Part shown: in pieces, positions 9,283-17,570 of the stretch
Layout: each line of letters begins with the position of its first letter
Numbering within the stretch: position 1 is the first letter of the stretch
Assembly: GCA_903909375.1 (NCBI GenBank)
Contig: CAIVVM010000009.1
Location: 1-60,701, forward strand
Length of the DNA stretch: 60,701 nucleotides
Source: an uncultured Alphaproteobacteria bacterium
GTDB taxonomy: Bacteria > Pseudomonadota > Alphaproteobacteria > Caulobacterales > Caulobacteraceae
Reading direction: 5' to 3'
Notes under the pieces: model-generated
Told to the model about the DNA's origin: nothing
Database searches by the model: none
The model's input: the letters and a program-made list of their open reading frames with translations, nothing else
Translations under genes and position numbers: made by a program

Positions 9283-10557
9283 ATGAGATCGGCAGTCCGC
9301 CGACCCTTTGGACGCAACTACGCCTGGGTCGTCGTGGGCGTCACGTTTGTGGCCCTTCTGACCGCGGCGGGTCTTCGGTCTGCGCCCGGTGTCCTTATGA
9401 CGCCGTTGCATGAAACCCTGGGCTGGAGCCGGGGCGAGCTGTCGTTTGCGGCGGCGATCGGAATCTTTCTGTACGGACTTGTTGGCCCGTTCGCGGCGGC
9501 GCTCATGCAGACGCTCGGCGTGAAGCGCACCCTGCTCGCCGGTCTGGTGCTGATGAGCGGCGCGACCGCGCTCAGCCTCCTGATGACCGAACCGTGGCAC
9601 TACATCGCGACCTGGGGCGTCCTGTCGGGTTTCGGTACAGGTGCGGTGGCCCTTTCATTGGGAGCCACCGTGGCGAACCGCTGGTTTACGACCCATCGTG
9701 GACTGGTGATGGGGCTGCTGAGCGCCAGCACCGCGACCGGTTCGCTGATGTTCCTGCCCTTGATGGCGTCGCTGGCCGAACACCAGGGATGGAGATCAGT
9801 CGCCCTCGTCCTTTCCCTTGGCGTTGCGGCCGTTGTTCCACTGGTCGTTCTCCTGATGCCGGAGCGACCGGCTGACATCGGCCTGCCGCCCTATGGCGCG
9901 AAGGATCTCGCGCCGGCGCCGCTCCCGGGCCGGGCAAGCGATGCGGTCAGGCTGGCACTCGGGGTTCTTGTCCGCGCGGCGAAGACGCCAGCCTTCTGGT
10001 TGCTGTTTGCGACCTTCTTCGTCTGCGGTTTCACGACCAACGGCCTGATTGGCACGCACCTGATCTCCTTCTGTGGCGACAACGGGATGGCGTTGGTGCA
10101 GGCCGGAACCTTGCTGGCGGTGATGGGCGCGTTCGACATCGTCGGGACAACGGCGTCGGGCTGGCTTACTGACCGGTACGATCCCCGTAAGCTGCTGTTT
10201 GTCTATTACAGCCTCCGGGGCCTTTCCCTGCTCGCCTTGCCGTTTCTCGACTTCAGCCTGGTAAGCCTGTCGGTGTTTGCAGTCTTCTACGGTCTGGACT
10301 GGATCGCAACCATTCCGCCGACGGCGCGGCTCGCGACCGAGAGTTTCGGCGATAGTGAGGGGCCGATCGTGTTCGCCTGGGTCGCCTTTGGCCACCAGAT
10401 CGGCGCGGCGACGGCGGCCTTCGGCGCAGGGCTGCTGCGCGAAATTCAGGGCCGCTATCTGGAAGCCTTTCTGATCGCGGGCGCCCTGGCTCTGTTCGCC
10501 GGCGCCGCAGCCCTGGCGATCCGGAGGCGCGCGCCGACGCCAGCCGGCGCCGCCTGA
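9283..10557 (+). CDS. Major facilitator superfamily transporter
   Basis: A 424-residue inner-membrane protein with about twelve hydrophobic segments in two halves of six. It begins MRSAVRRPFGRNYAWVVVGV and has an MFS loop-2/3-like SGWLTDRYDPRKLLFVYYSL between helices of the second half. Its form resembles the oxalate/formate- or monocarboxylate-type MFS group; substrate unknown. The ATG at 9283 is preferred over a TTG at 9253, because the longer form would start almost inside the operator repeat. The divergent TetR gene and shared operator suggest inducible uptake or efflux of the regulator's ligand. Confidence 0.88.
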   Translation: MRSAVRRPFGRNYAWVVVGVTFVALLTAAGLRSAPGVLMTPLHETLGWSRGELSFAAAIGIFLYGLVGPFAAALMQTLGVKRTLLAGLVLMSGATALSLLMTEPWHYIATWGVLSGFGTGAVALSLGATVANRWFTTHRGLVMGLLSASTATGSLMFLPLMASLAEHQGWRSVALVLSLGVAAVVPLVVLLMPERPADIGLPPYGAKDLAPAPLPGRASDAVRLALGVLVRAAKTPAFWLLFATFFVCGFTTNGLIGTHLISFCGDNGMALVQAGTLLAVMGAFDIVGTTASGWLTDRYDPRKLLFVYYSLRGLSLLALPFLDFSLVSLSVFAVFYGLDWIATIPPTARLATESFGDSEGPIVFAWVAFGHQIGAATAAFGAGLLREIQGRYLEAFLIAGALALFAGAAALAIRRRAPTPAGAA

Positions 10558-10599
10558 CGAAGCTTCGCTATCGCAACGTCACCGGGCTATTCACACCCT

Positions 10600-11475
10600 A
10601 TGTCAACGCCACCGATCTACGAACCCCGTGCCCGCCGAACGACGCTTCCGTCGCGCGGAGGCGATATGGCCGTGCTCGACTTCGGGCCGACGGATCGGGC
10701 GCCGGATATCGTCTTCTCTCACGCCAACGGGTTCAACGCCCGCACCTACCGAAGCATCCTGGCGCCCCTTGCTGACCAGTTCCGGATTCTCGCGATAGAC
10801 ATGCGAGGCCACGGCGCTACCCGTCTGTCCACCGAGATCGACGGGCGGACGGACTGGAGCGATCTGCGCGACGATCTTCTGGCGTTCCTCGAGGCCGAAC
10901 TGGCCGGCCCTGTCGTGCTGGCCGGACACTCCATGGGTGGCGCAGCAAGTCTGCTCGCGGCCGCGACCGCACCTGAGCGGGTGAGGGCGCTGGCCTTGTT
11001 CGATCCCGTCTTCTTCGACGCCGCGCGTGCGGCCCGGGTCGAGGGGCCCAATCCTCTGGCAGAGGGCGCGTTGCGCCGCCGCGCGCAGTTTCCCAGCAAG
11101 GCTGATGTGACGGCGGCCTACACCGGGCGCGGCGCCTTCCGCACATGGCAGCCTGAGCAGATCGAAGACTATGTCGAAGCCGGCTTCCAGCCGACTGAGG
11201 ACGGCCAGGTCACCCTGACATGCTCTCCCGCTTGGGAGGCCTCCAACTTCCGCACCCATGGGAGCGACGCCTGGTCCGCGCTGCTGGCGACGCAGTGTCC
11301 CGTGCGCATGCTGCGCGCCGAGATCGGCACAACGGCCCGCATCGACGACCGGCTGGTGGAACTCCAGTCGCATCCCCGCATCAGGATCGAGACGACGCCC
11401 GGGACGACGCACTTCCTGCCGATGGAACGTCCGGAACTGGTGCGTCAGGTGCTCCGCGAAATGACGGCGGTCTAG
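10600..11475 (+). CDS. Alpha/beta hydrolase
   Basis: A 291-residue serine hydrolase. The nucleophile elbow is GHSMGG with S111; the oxyanion-hole strand is VFSHANGFNA (38-47), the beta4 turn is AIDMRGHGAT, and the catalytic histidine probably lies in TTHFLPMERP near the C-terminus. There is no signal peptide, so it should be cytosolic. The lid region (about 140-205) differs among relatives and does not fix a substrate; ester or lactone hydrolysis is the general expectation. The stop overlaps the stop of the convergent thioesterase gene by 4 bp. It starts 42 bp after the MFS gene on the same strand, so it may be cotranscribed with that transporter. Confidence 0.85.
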   Translation: MSTPPIYEPRARRTTLPSRGGDMAVLDFGPTDRAPDIVFSHANGFNARTYRSILAPLADQFRILAIDMRGHGATRLSTEIDGRTDWSDLRDDLLAFLEAELAGPVVLAGHSMGGAASLLAAATAPERVRALALFDPVFFDAARAARVEGPNPLAEGALRRRAQFPSKADVTAAYTGRGAFRTWQPEQIEDYVEAGFQPTEDGQVTLTCSPAWEASNFRTHGSDAWSALLATQCPVRMLRAEIGTTARIDDRLVELQSHPRIRIETTPGTTHFLPMERPELVRQVLREMTAV

Positions 11476-12386
11476 AGACCCAGGCCTTCGATGGCCTCGG
11501 CGTTCACACGCGCGAGCTCGGCGTCGGACAGCGCGATGATCTTGCGCGTATCCAGATCGAACGAGACCGCCATGGCCTCGGCGCTGCCCCAGGGCTTGCC
11601 GGTCGCGGGATCCAGCAGCCAGTGAACCAGACGCCGGAACCGCGCGTCGCCGCCGGCTGATCCCGATCGCATCTCCATGCGATCCCCGGCGCGCGGCCAG
11701 GCGTGATGCATGAGGCGGTACTCCATGGCCGCGCCGCCCACCCGACGATCCGCCTCGTCCTTGCCCGGGCGGCCCTCGGCAAAGAGATGCGGCACCGCGT
11801 CCGACAGCCGGTGCATGAAGCCCTCGGTGCGCATCCGCCCGAACGGGTCACACTCATGAGCGGAGACAATACCCAGTCCGGTGCGCTTCAGGCCCATCGC
11901 CTCGGCTTGTTTGAGGCTGGCGCGGGTCACGACAGGGTCCAGCCCGATGGAGCGCGGCGCAGCCGCCGACGGCACCTCGGTCATCAACTGTTCGGCCAGT
12001 ACACGGACCCGCTCCGGCCAGGGGAACGGCCGCCCTTCACGTGCGGTCACGTGGGTGGCCAGGGTCTGGAAACTGGCGGCAAGCTCACCGGAGTGATGGC
12101 GCATAAGGAACAGCAGGCGGACTTCGGTGTCATCGATCCCGATCACGCCGCCGGTGATGGACAGCGGGGCGCCGGGCCGCGCCTCTCTCAGAAACCGGAT
12201 GTGTTGTTCGCGCACCATCAGCGTCGCCTCGGTGGCCGGGGCGAAGGCGCCCGGCATACCGAGTTCTGCGGCCATTCCGCCCAGCGCCTGCATTGACTTG
12301 GCCACATAGAAGCCGACGTTCAGATGTCCCATCCCGTCGCATTCCCAGGCCGCGACGCTGCCCCGCCAGACTTCAACTTCCGCCAC
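11472..12386 (-). CDS. Double-hotdog acyl-CoA thioesterase
   Basis: A 304-residue protein made of two hotdog folds. The first (1-140) has the 4HBT-type opening AWECDGMGHLNVGFYVAKSM, where D17 or H21 may act in catalysis. The second (150-300) repeats the pattern in AHECDPFGRMRTEGFMHRLS. This is a thioesterase or dehydratase-like duplication acting on acyl-CoA. The start at 12386 is a GTG. The coding strand runs towards the alpha/beta hydrolase, and the two genes end within 4 bp of each other. With the enoyl-CoA hydratase and TetR genes nearby, a role in fatty-acid or acyl-CoA metabolism is plausible but not shown. Confidence 0.78.
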   Translation of the reverse strand: MAEVEVWRGSVAAWECDGMGHLNVGFYVAKSMQALGGMAAELGMPGAFAPATEATLMVREQHIRFLREARPGAPLSITGGVIGIDDTEVRLLFLMRHHSGELAASFQTLATHVTAREGRPFPWPERVRVLAEQLMTEVPSAAAPRSIGLDPVVTRASLKQAEAMGLKRTGLGIVSAHECDPFGRMRTEGFMHRLSDAVPHLFAEGRPGKDEADRRVGGAAMEYRLMHHAWPRAGDRMEMRSGSAGGDARFRRLVHWLLDPATGKPWGSAEAMAVSFDLDTRKIIALSDAELARVNAEAIEGLGL

Positions 12387-12551
12387 GACCTGCTCCTGCT
12401 TGTGTGCGCAAGCTTAGGGGCGCCCGCCCAATGCCGCCAGCGGTCGCCGAACCCGGGCGGACAAATGGCTCCGATTTTTTGTAGCCAATCCGCCCTCGCG
12501 ACCGAACGACAATTGGGCCACAGTGAGCGGGCTGCAGGGAGTCTCGATGCG

Positions 12552-13385
12552 ATGGATGACAAGGTTCGTCCCACAAAGGTGCTGATACGCCGCCATACCC
12601 TCGTGACGCGCCTGACCCACTGGGTGAACGTCATGGCGATCAGCCTGCTGCTGATGAGCGGACTGCAGATCTTCAACGCCCATCCGGCGCTCTATTGGGG
12701 GGAAAAGTCTACATTCGCGGATCCCTGGGTCTCAATGTCCATGCGGGAGGTCGACGGCGTCGCCCGAGGCATCACCATCGTGGGCGACTATCAGTTCGAC
12801 ACCACCGGCGTGCTGGGCTGGTCGGGCGAGGAAGGCATGCGTGAGCAGCGCGGCTTTCCCTCATGGGCGACCATTCCCAGCTATCGCTCCCTGGCCGACG
12901 GTCGCATGTGGCATTTTTTCTTTGCCTGGCTCTTCGTGATCAACGGCCTGGTCTATTGGCTCTGGGGTCTGATCGGCGGCCACATCCGGCGCGACATGCT
13001 GCCGACGCGCGCACAGTTGAACCCTCGCCACATCGTGCATGAGATCATCACCCATGCGCAGCTGAAGTTCCCCAGGGGCGAAAAGGCGCGGGCGTACAAT
13101 GTGATCCAGAAGCTCACCTACCTGGCCGTGATCGTGGTCCTGCTGCCGATGATGCTGGCGACCGGCCTGTCCATGTCCCCGGGCTTCAACGCCACGCTTC
13201 CATGGCTCACGGACCTGTTCGGCGGGCGACAGTCAGCCAGGACCCTGCACTTCATCAGCGCCGGTCTGATCATCGTGTTCATTGTGGTCCATGTGCTCCT
13301 GGTCCTGGTGTCAGGCGTCTGGAACAACATGCGCTCGATGATCACCGGCAAGTACGCCATTCAGGTCGAGGGAGACCGGCCATGA
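12552..13385 (+). CDS. Cytochrome b561-type membrane subunit
   Basis: A 277-residue integral membrane protein with four or five hydrophobic helices and heme-ligand-type histidines in RLTHWVNVMAISLLLMSGLQ, MWHFFFAWLFVINGLVYWLW and ARTLHFISAGLIIVFIVVHV. This is the Ni/Fe-hydrogenase-type cytochrome b561 fold. A long periplasmic loop (about 45-110) is unusual for small b561 proteins. The gene overlaps the next one by ATGA, and that gene encodes a molybdopterin oxidoreductase, so this subunit probably links the enzyme to the quinone pool, like MsrQ with MsrP, though it is not an MsrQ homologue. ATG at 12552 is preferred to an upstream extension with no family resemblance. Confidence 0.82.
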   Translation: MDDKVRPTKVLIRRHTLVTRLTHWVNVMAISLLLMSGLQIFNAHPALYWGEKSTFADPWVSMSMREVDGVARGITIVGDYQFDTTGVLGWSGEEGMREQRGFPSWATIPSYRSLADGRMWHFFFAWLFVINGLVYWLWGLIGGHIRRDMLPTRAQLNPRHIVHEIITHAQLKFPRGEKARAYNVIQKLTYLAVIVVLLPMMLATGLSMSPGFNATLPWLTDLFGGRQSARTLHFISAGLIIVFIVVHVLLVLVSGVWNNMRSMITGKYAIQVEGDRP

Positions 13386-14161
13386 CCGTCACCACCACCA
13401 ATCGTCGTCGCTGGCTGGGCGTCGCCGGCGCCAGCCTGGCCGGCCTGTGGGTCAGCGCCTGTGACAGGCTCACGGCGGATCCCAAGTTTTCGGGCGTCCT
13501 GCGCAAGGCCGAGGGCCTGACCATGAAGGCCCAGCGGCTGGTCACTGACCGCAAGGCCCTGGCCAAGGAGTTCACGCCAGAGCACATCTCCACAGACTTC
13601 CGCGCCAACGGAACCCGCTATCCGGCGGAGGAAGAATACGCCGCGCTGCTGGCGAACAAATTCGCCGACTACCGACTGGTGGTCGATGGTCTGGTGGAAC
13701 GACCCCTGCAACTGTCGCTGGCTGACCTTGGCCAGCAACCTGGCCGCACCCAGATCACCCGTCACGACTGCGTGGAGGGCTGGTCAGCGATCGCCAAGTG
13801 GAAGGGCGCGCGCCTGGGTCCGCTGCTGGACAGGGCCGGCCTGAAGCCCAACGCCCGATACATTGTCTTTCACTGCGCGGACGCGCTGGAGCAGACGCTG
13901 GATGGCACGGGCCAGTACTATGAGAGCATCGACCTGATCGACGCCTATCACCCCCAGACCATCCTGGCCTACGAGATGAACGACGCGGCCCTTTCGGTCG
14001 GTCACGGCGCGCCCCTGCGTCTGCGGGTCGAACGCCAGCTGGGCTACAAGCATGCCAAGTATGTGATGCGCGTCGAGGTGGTCGAGAGCTTCGAGAACCT
14101 CGGCCGCGGCAAGGGCGGCTTCTGGCCCGATCGCGGCTATGAGTGGTACGCCGGGATCTGA
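13382..14161 (+). CDS. Molybdopterin-dependent oxidoreductase (sulfite-oxidase fold)
   Basis: A 259-residue exported enzyme. The N-terminus NRRRWLGVAGASLAGLWVSA has an RRxWLG Tat-like motif and a lipobox ending at C27 (VSAC), so it may be a Tat-exported lipoprotein. The molybdenum ligand is likely C130 in ITRHDCVEGWSAIAKW, and GAPLRLRVERQLGYKHAKYV is the conserved late strand of this fold. The SUOX/MsrP family reduces or oxidises small oxo-substrates in the periplasm; substrate here unknown. It overlaps the cytochrome b gene by 4 bp (ATGA), so translation is probably coupled and the two form one complex. Confidence 0.85.
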   Translation: MTVTTTNRRRWLGVAGASLAGLWVSACDRLTADPKFSGVLRKAEGLTMKAQRLVTDRKALAKEFTPEHISTDFRANGTRYPAEEEYAALLANKFADYRLVVDGLVERPLQLSLADLGQQPGRTQITRHDCVEGWSAIAKWKGARLGPLLDRAGLKPNARYIVFHCADALEQTLDGTGQYYESIDLIDAYHPQTILAYEMNDAALSVGHGAPLRLRVERQLGYKHAKYVMRVEVVESFENLGRGKGGFWPDRGYEWYAGI

Positions 14162-14221
14162 GCCTCTGGCTTGTGCTCGCCTGAGCTCAAGCCAGAGAAC
14201 CCTGATGGCCCTTCCCGGGCC

Positions 14222-15283
14222 TTAAGCCGCCCGCTCGAACAGCTTGGCCCAACGCGGCTTCACCCGCGTCTTCCACGACCCGCGATGCCAGGCGTCCGAG
14301 GCGATCAGCGGTACCACCGTGGTGGCTTCGGCGAACACCATCTGCTCCCACGTCACGTCCACCTTGCCCCATGAGCAGGCTTCCTTGAGCGTCGAGGACG
14401 AGCAGGCGCCGTCGCGCACGTCGGCGACGGTGATCTGCACGGCGTATTTGTGCATCTCGGCTTCGTGGCCGAGGATCTCCGCGCAGACGACGGTGTCCTG
14501 GGCGAAGTTCTTCGGCACGCCGCCGCCCACCATGAACAGGCCGGTCGTGCCTGCCGCCAGCTTGATGTCTGTCAGCTCACGGAAGTCGGCCACCGCGTCG
14601 ATGGTCAGGTAGGGCTTGCCCGCCTTCATCCGCTCCACCTGGTGCTTCACCAGACCGAAGCCGGCCGAACTATCCACAAATGCCGGGCAGAAGATCGGCA
14701 CGCCCTCGCGATAGGCGACCTCGATCAGGCTGTCGGGCTTCTTGGCGTTGCCGGCGGCCAGCCACTTGCCCATCTCGTGGATGAACTCGCGGCTCGAATA
14801 GGGGCGCGGCTCCAGCTGCTCGCAGATCGCATAGATCGTGCCGTCGCAGTTCTGCAGCTCTTCCTCGTCGATGTAGGTGTCGTAGATCCGGTCGATGTAG
14901 AGATCGCGCAGGTCGCGGTCGTCGACATTCGATTGCGCCTGATAGTGCTTGAAGCCCAGGGCCTCGAAGAAATCCATGTCGACGATCGAGGCGCCGGTGG
15001 CCACGACCACGTCGATCATCCCGTACCTGATCATGTCGCGGTAGATGTGCATGCAGCCGCCCGCCGAGGTGGAGCCGGCCAGCGTCAGCCAGGTCGAGCA
15101 GCCCGCGTCTTCCAGCGACATCGACCAGATGTCGGCGGCGCGCGCGGTGTCGCGGCTGGTGAAGCTCATCTTGCGCATGGCGTCGATCACCGGGCGCGCG
15201 TCATAGGCGTCGATGGCCACGTGCTCGACGGTATTGGCCAGCAGTTCGGCCTTGCGGTTGGTCTTCTGAACGTCAGCGTTCAT
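14222..15283 (-). CDS. Deoxyhypusine synthase-like protein (polyamine synthase)
   Basis: A 353-residue NAD-dependent enzyme of the deoxyhypusine synthase fold. It shows LTLAGSTSAGGCMHIYRDMI, VVATGASIVDMDFFEALGF, a GVPIFCPAFVDSSAGFGLV nucleotide-binding region, and SWGKVDVTWEQMVFAEATTV, where the lysine aligns with the catalytic K of the eukaryotic enzyme. Bacteria have no hypusinated eIF5A, and bacterial members instead make polyamines such as homospermidine by moving an aminobutyl group from spermidine to putrescine or another amine. It lies 99 bp downstream of an ornithine decarboxylase gene that would supply putrescine, which supports a polyamine role. It is likely transcribed with that gene. 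Confidence 0.85.
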   Translation of the reverse strand: MNADVQKTNRKAELLANTVEHVAIDAYDARPVIDAMRKMSFTSRDTARAADIWSMSLEDAGCSTWLTLAGSTSAGGCMHIYRDMIRYGMIDVVVATGASIVDMDFFEALGFKHYQAQSNVDDRDLRDLYIDRIYDTYIDEEELQNCDGTIYAICEQLEPRPYSSREFIHEMGKWLAAGNAKKPDSLIEVAYREGVPIFCPAFVDSSAGFGLVKHQVERMKAGKPYLTIDAVADFRELTDIKLAAGTTGLFMVGGGVPKNFAQDTVVCAEILGHEAEMHKYAVQITVADVRDGACSSSTLKEACSWGKVDVTWEQMVFAEATTVVPLIASDAWHRGSWKTRVKPRWAKLFERAA

Positions 15284-15382
15284 CTTCGGAAGTTCCCTTC
15301 AGAGGGTGAAAGCCCGTCCCAAGAGAAAGCGCGACCGGGACGGAGCGACCGGCCGCGCTTGTGACACGCGAATGTGTCGGTT

Positions 15383-16654
15383 CTATCGCTTGCGGCGGCT
15401 CTTGCCGGCGCGGCCCTTGGGGCGTGACAGGCGGACAACCTTGCGCTCGTCCTCCTGGTTCTCCCTGGGCAGGCGGATGGTGCGACCCGCCAGACCGAAC
15501 ATGGAGGCCATCGGCGCATCCTCGACCATCACGGTCTCGGCGTCGCCATAGCCGTTGAACCGGGTGGTCATGGCCACGCCATAGGCGCCCAGCATGCCGA
15601 TCTCGATGTAGTCGCCCTCGCGGATATCCTCGGGCAGCCAGAACGGGCCGGGCATGTGGTCCATACTGTCGCAGGTGGGGCCATAGAAGCGGAACGGCTT
15701 CAGCGGGCCTTCGACCTCATGGGCCTCATCGCCCTCGCCCCGGTAAAGCTTCACCGGGAACGGCCACTTCACGTGGGCGGCGTCGAACAGGTTTCCGTAG
15801 CTGCCGTCGTTCAGATAGAGCGCGTCGTTCTTGCGCAGTTCCACCTTGGTGAGGATCGAGGAAGCTTCCGCCACCAGCGCCCGGCCGGGTTCGCACCACA
15901 GTTCGGTATCCTCATGCACCATCATGTCGGCGAAGCCGCGCTGGATGCTGTCGACATAGTCGCTCATCTCCGGCGGCATCATGCCGGGATAGACCGAGGG
16001 GAAGCCCCCGCCCACATCGACGATGTCCACCATGACGCCGGCGCGCACGATGGCGCGCGAGGCCTGGGCCATCGCCGCCTGATAGGCGGTCGGCCGCATG
16101 CACTGGCTGCCCACGTGGAAGGAAACGCCCATCTTGCCTTCGGTGGCGGCGCGCGCGGCCAGCAGCAGGGCCGGGGCCTCGTGCAGTTCCACGCCGAACT
16201 TGCCGGAGAGCGAGTAGGACGCGCCTTCGGCCACCACTGCCAGACGCACGATCAGGGTCAGGTCCCGGGCGCCGCCCGTGGCCTCCAGGATCTTCTGCAA
16301 CTCCTCATGGCTGTCGAGGGCGAACGCCTTCACGCCATGATCGAAGTAGGCCGTTGCGATGGCCTTGCGGCTCTTCACCGGATGCATGAACGCCATGCGC
16401 GAGCCCGGCGCATGCGTGGTCACCAATTCGATCTCGGGGATCGAGGCCACATCAAACGACGTCACACCGTTCGCCGCCAGGGTCTTGATGACCCATGGCG
16501 AAGGGTTCGCTTTCACAGCGTAGAATACGTCGCCTTCAAACTTGTCCTGGAACCAGCGCGCCGCTACCGCCACCGCCGCCGGTCGCGCAAAGGCGACAGG
16601 ACGTTCGGGTGACCGCTCGCGGACCAGGTCCAGGGGCTTATGATACGTGTGCAA
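15383..16654 (-). CDS. Ornithine/lysine decarboxylase, fold-III PLP enzyme
   Basis: A 423-residue group IV decarboxylase of the alanine-racemase fold. The PLP lysine is K48 in FYAVKANPSPWV; HVGSQC, DVGGGFPSVYPG and the C-terminal GPTCDSMDHM active-site motif, which reaches across the dimer, are present. It makes putrescine from ornithine (or cadaverine from lysine), the first step of polyamine synthesis. No ATG fits; a TTG at 16654-16652 with GGGGG about ten bases upstream gives the expected N-terminus LHTYHKPLDLV. The last 25 residues (KVVRLSRPKGRAGKSRRKR) form an unusually basic tail. A long upstream open frame is non-coding leader. Confidence 0.9.
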   Translation of the reverse strand: MHTYHKPLDLVRERSPERPVAFARPAAVAVAARWFQDKFEGDVFYAVKANPSPWVIKTLAANGVTSFDVASIPEIELVTTHAPGSRMAFMHPVKSRKAIATAYFDHGVKAFALDSHEELQKILEATGGARDLTLIVRLAVVAEGASYSLSGKFGVELHEAPALLLAARAATEGKMGVSFHVGSQCMRPTAYQAAMAQASRAIVRAGVMVDIVDVGGGFPSVYPGMMPPEMSDYVDSIQRGFADMMVHEDTELWCEPGRALVAEASSILTKVELRKNDALYLNDGSYGNLFDAAHVKWPFPVKLYRGEGDEAHEVEGPLKPFRFYGPTCDSMDHMPGPFWLPEDIREGDYIEIGMLGAYGVAMTTRFNGYGDAETVMVEDAPMASMFGLAGRTIRLPRENQEDERKVVRLSRPKGRAGKSRRKR

Positions 16655-16760
16655 TTCACGTAACCCCCAACAGATAGTTGAACCAAGTCCGGCGTTAGCA
16701 GCGCTTTTCAGGACATCGGGTCCGCCGGAAGCGCGGGGGAATAAGGGCAATGATCCGCGA
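16655..16760 (-). promoter_or_regulatory. Structured leader of the decarboxylase gene, speF-like
   Basis: Read on the reverse strand, TCCGGCG (16729-16723) and CGCCGGA (16694-16688) form a 7 bp stem. Close to it is a small hairpin CAAC-tatct-GTTG at 16680-16668, just before the ribosome-binding G-tract. The alphaproteobacterial speF leader motif lies upstream of ornithine decarboxylase genes, and this element has the same position, but I could not check it against a covariance model. A polyamine-responsive regulatory role is therefore inferred. Confidence 0.45.
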
Positions 16761-16873
16761 TGTAAAGTGTTGAATTCATGACGGGGTCTGCGGGGGCGGG
16801 AAGGGGGTCGAGTCAGCGTTCGCCGATGCCTCCTGAGGGCTATCCGGTTTGCCGGGAAAGTGCGGGCCCCGCG

Positions 16874-16889
16874 GCGGGGTCTTCCCCGC
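16874..16889 (-). terminator. Possible weak terminator hairpin after the SMI1 gene
   Basis: On the reverse strand GCGGGG-aaga-CCCCGC makes a 6 bp hairpin with a tetraloop, 19 bp after the SMI1 stop. No T-tract follows, so termination is uncertain. Confidence 0.3.
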
Positions 16890-16907
16890 TCCCGCAAAGC
16901 CGATTGC

Positions 16908-17570
16908 TCAAGGCGTCTTCTTGAGGAAATCCTCGGCCGGCCCCTCCCACTGCCCGTTCGCCACCTGCGTCCAGGACATTCGCCAGGCCCTGAGGCGATG
17001 GGCGGCTTCGGCCGGATCATCCAATGCCTCGCGCACGTCGTCGTTTGAATAGGGTTCAAACTTGGGCTCGCCGCTAGGCCAGTCCTCATCGAATACATCC
17101 GCGAAAATGGCGCCGGTGACTATGCCGGCGAGGAAGTCGGTCATGTCGCAATCAAACAGTTCCACATTGCTGTCCTCGTACCAAACGACAACGGGCCAGT
17201 CCTGCGGTGCGCCGCGCGTCAGCCAGAACAGTTCGTCACCATTGTCGGTTCCGCCGAACGCGACGAGCCCCCCGGGGTCAGGCCAAATCGGGTAGGGAGG
17301 TTCTTCTTCGCTTGCCAACAGCACGTCACGCGCCGAACCCGCCTTTAGTCTGACCTGGGCGCCGAGCCGCAGATTCACCGTCCATGATTTCGGAAGAAAG
17401 ACGCTCATGAACTGCATGAAGTAACCCGCGCCATAGGTCGCGATGTAGTCCTTGTAGTCAGGGGGCAGGGTGACGCCGATTTCCCCCTCTATGGCCCCCC
17501 ACGGCCCCTTATAAGCCCAGAACGGCTCTGAAGGCGGAGGAACCGCCTTGATCAGGTTCTCGATGGTCAT
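16908..17570 (-). CDS. SMI1/KNR4-family immunity protein
   Basis: A 220-residue cytosolic protein with the SMI1/KNR4 fold seen in the immunity proteins of polymorphic toxins. Expected signs are the opening helix, GEIGVTLPPDYKDYIATYG, the strand with ESEEEPPYP-like LLASEEEPPYPIWPDPGGLV, and FGGTDNGDELFWLTRG followed by WPVVVWYEDSNVELFD. The protein is strongly acidic, as such immunity proteins usually are. Its start overlaps the stop of the nuclease gene by ATGA, so the two are cotranscribed and probably translated together. It is expected to bind and block the nuclease; that pairing is inferred from the gene order and family. Confidence 0.85.
   Translation of the reverse strand: MTIENLIKAVPPPSEPFWAYKGPWGAIEGEIGVTLPPDYKDYIATYGAGYFMQFMSVFLPKSWTVNLRLGAQVRLKAGSARDVLLASEEEPPYPIWPDPGGLVAFGGTDNGDELFWLTRGAPQDWPVVVWYEDSNVELFDCDMTDFLAGIVTGAIFADVFDEDWPSGEPKFEPYSNDDVREALDDPAEAAHRLRAWRMSWTQVANGQWEGPAEDFLKKTP

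Noticed and set aside
15656..16612. 318-codon open frame opposite the decarboxylase gene
   Set aside because: Rich in His, Arg and Gly as expected for an antisense frame; the opposite strand encodes a clear PLP enzyme.
16874..16889. Hairpin as a firm terminator of the toxin operon
   Set aside because: It lacks a T-tract, so it is listed only as possible.
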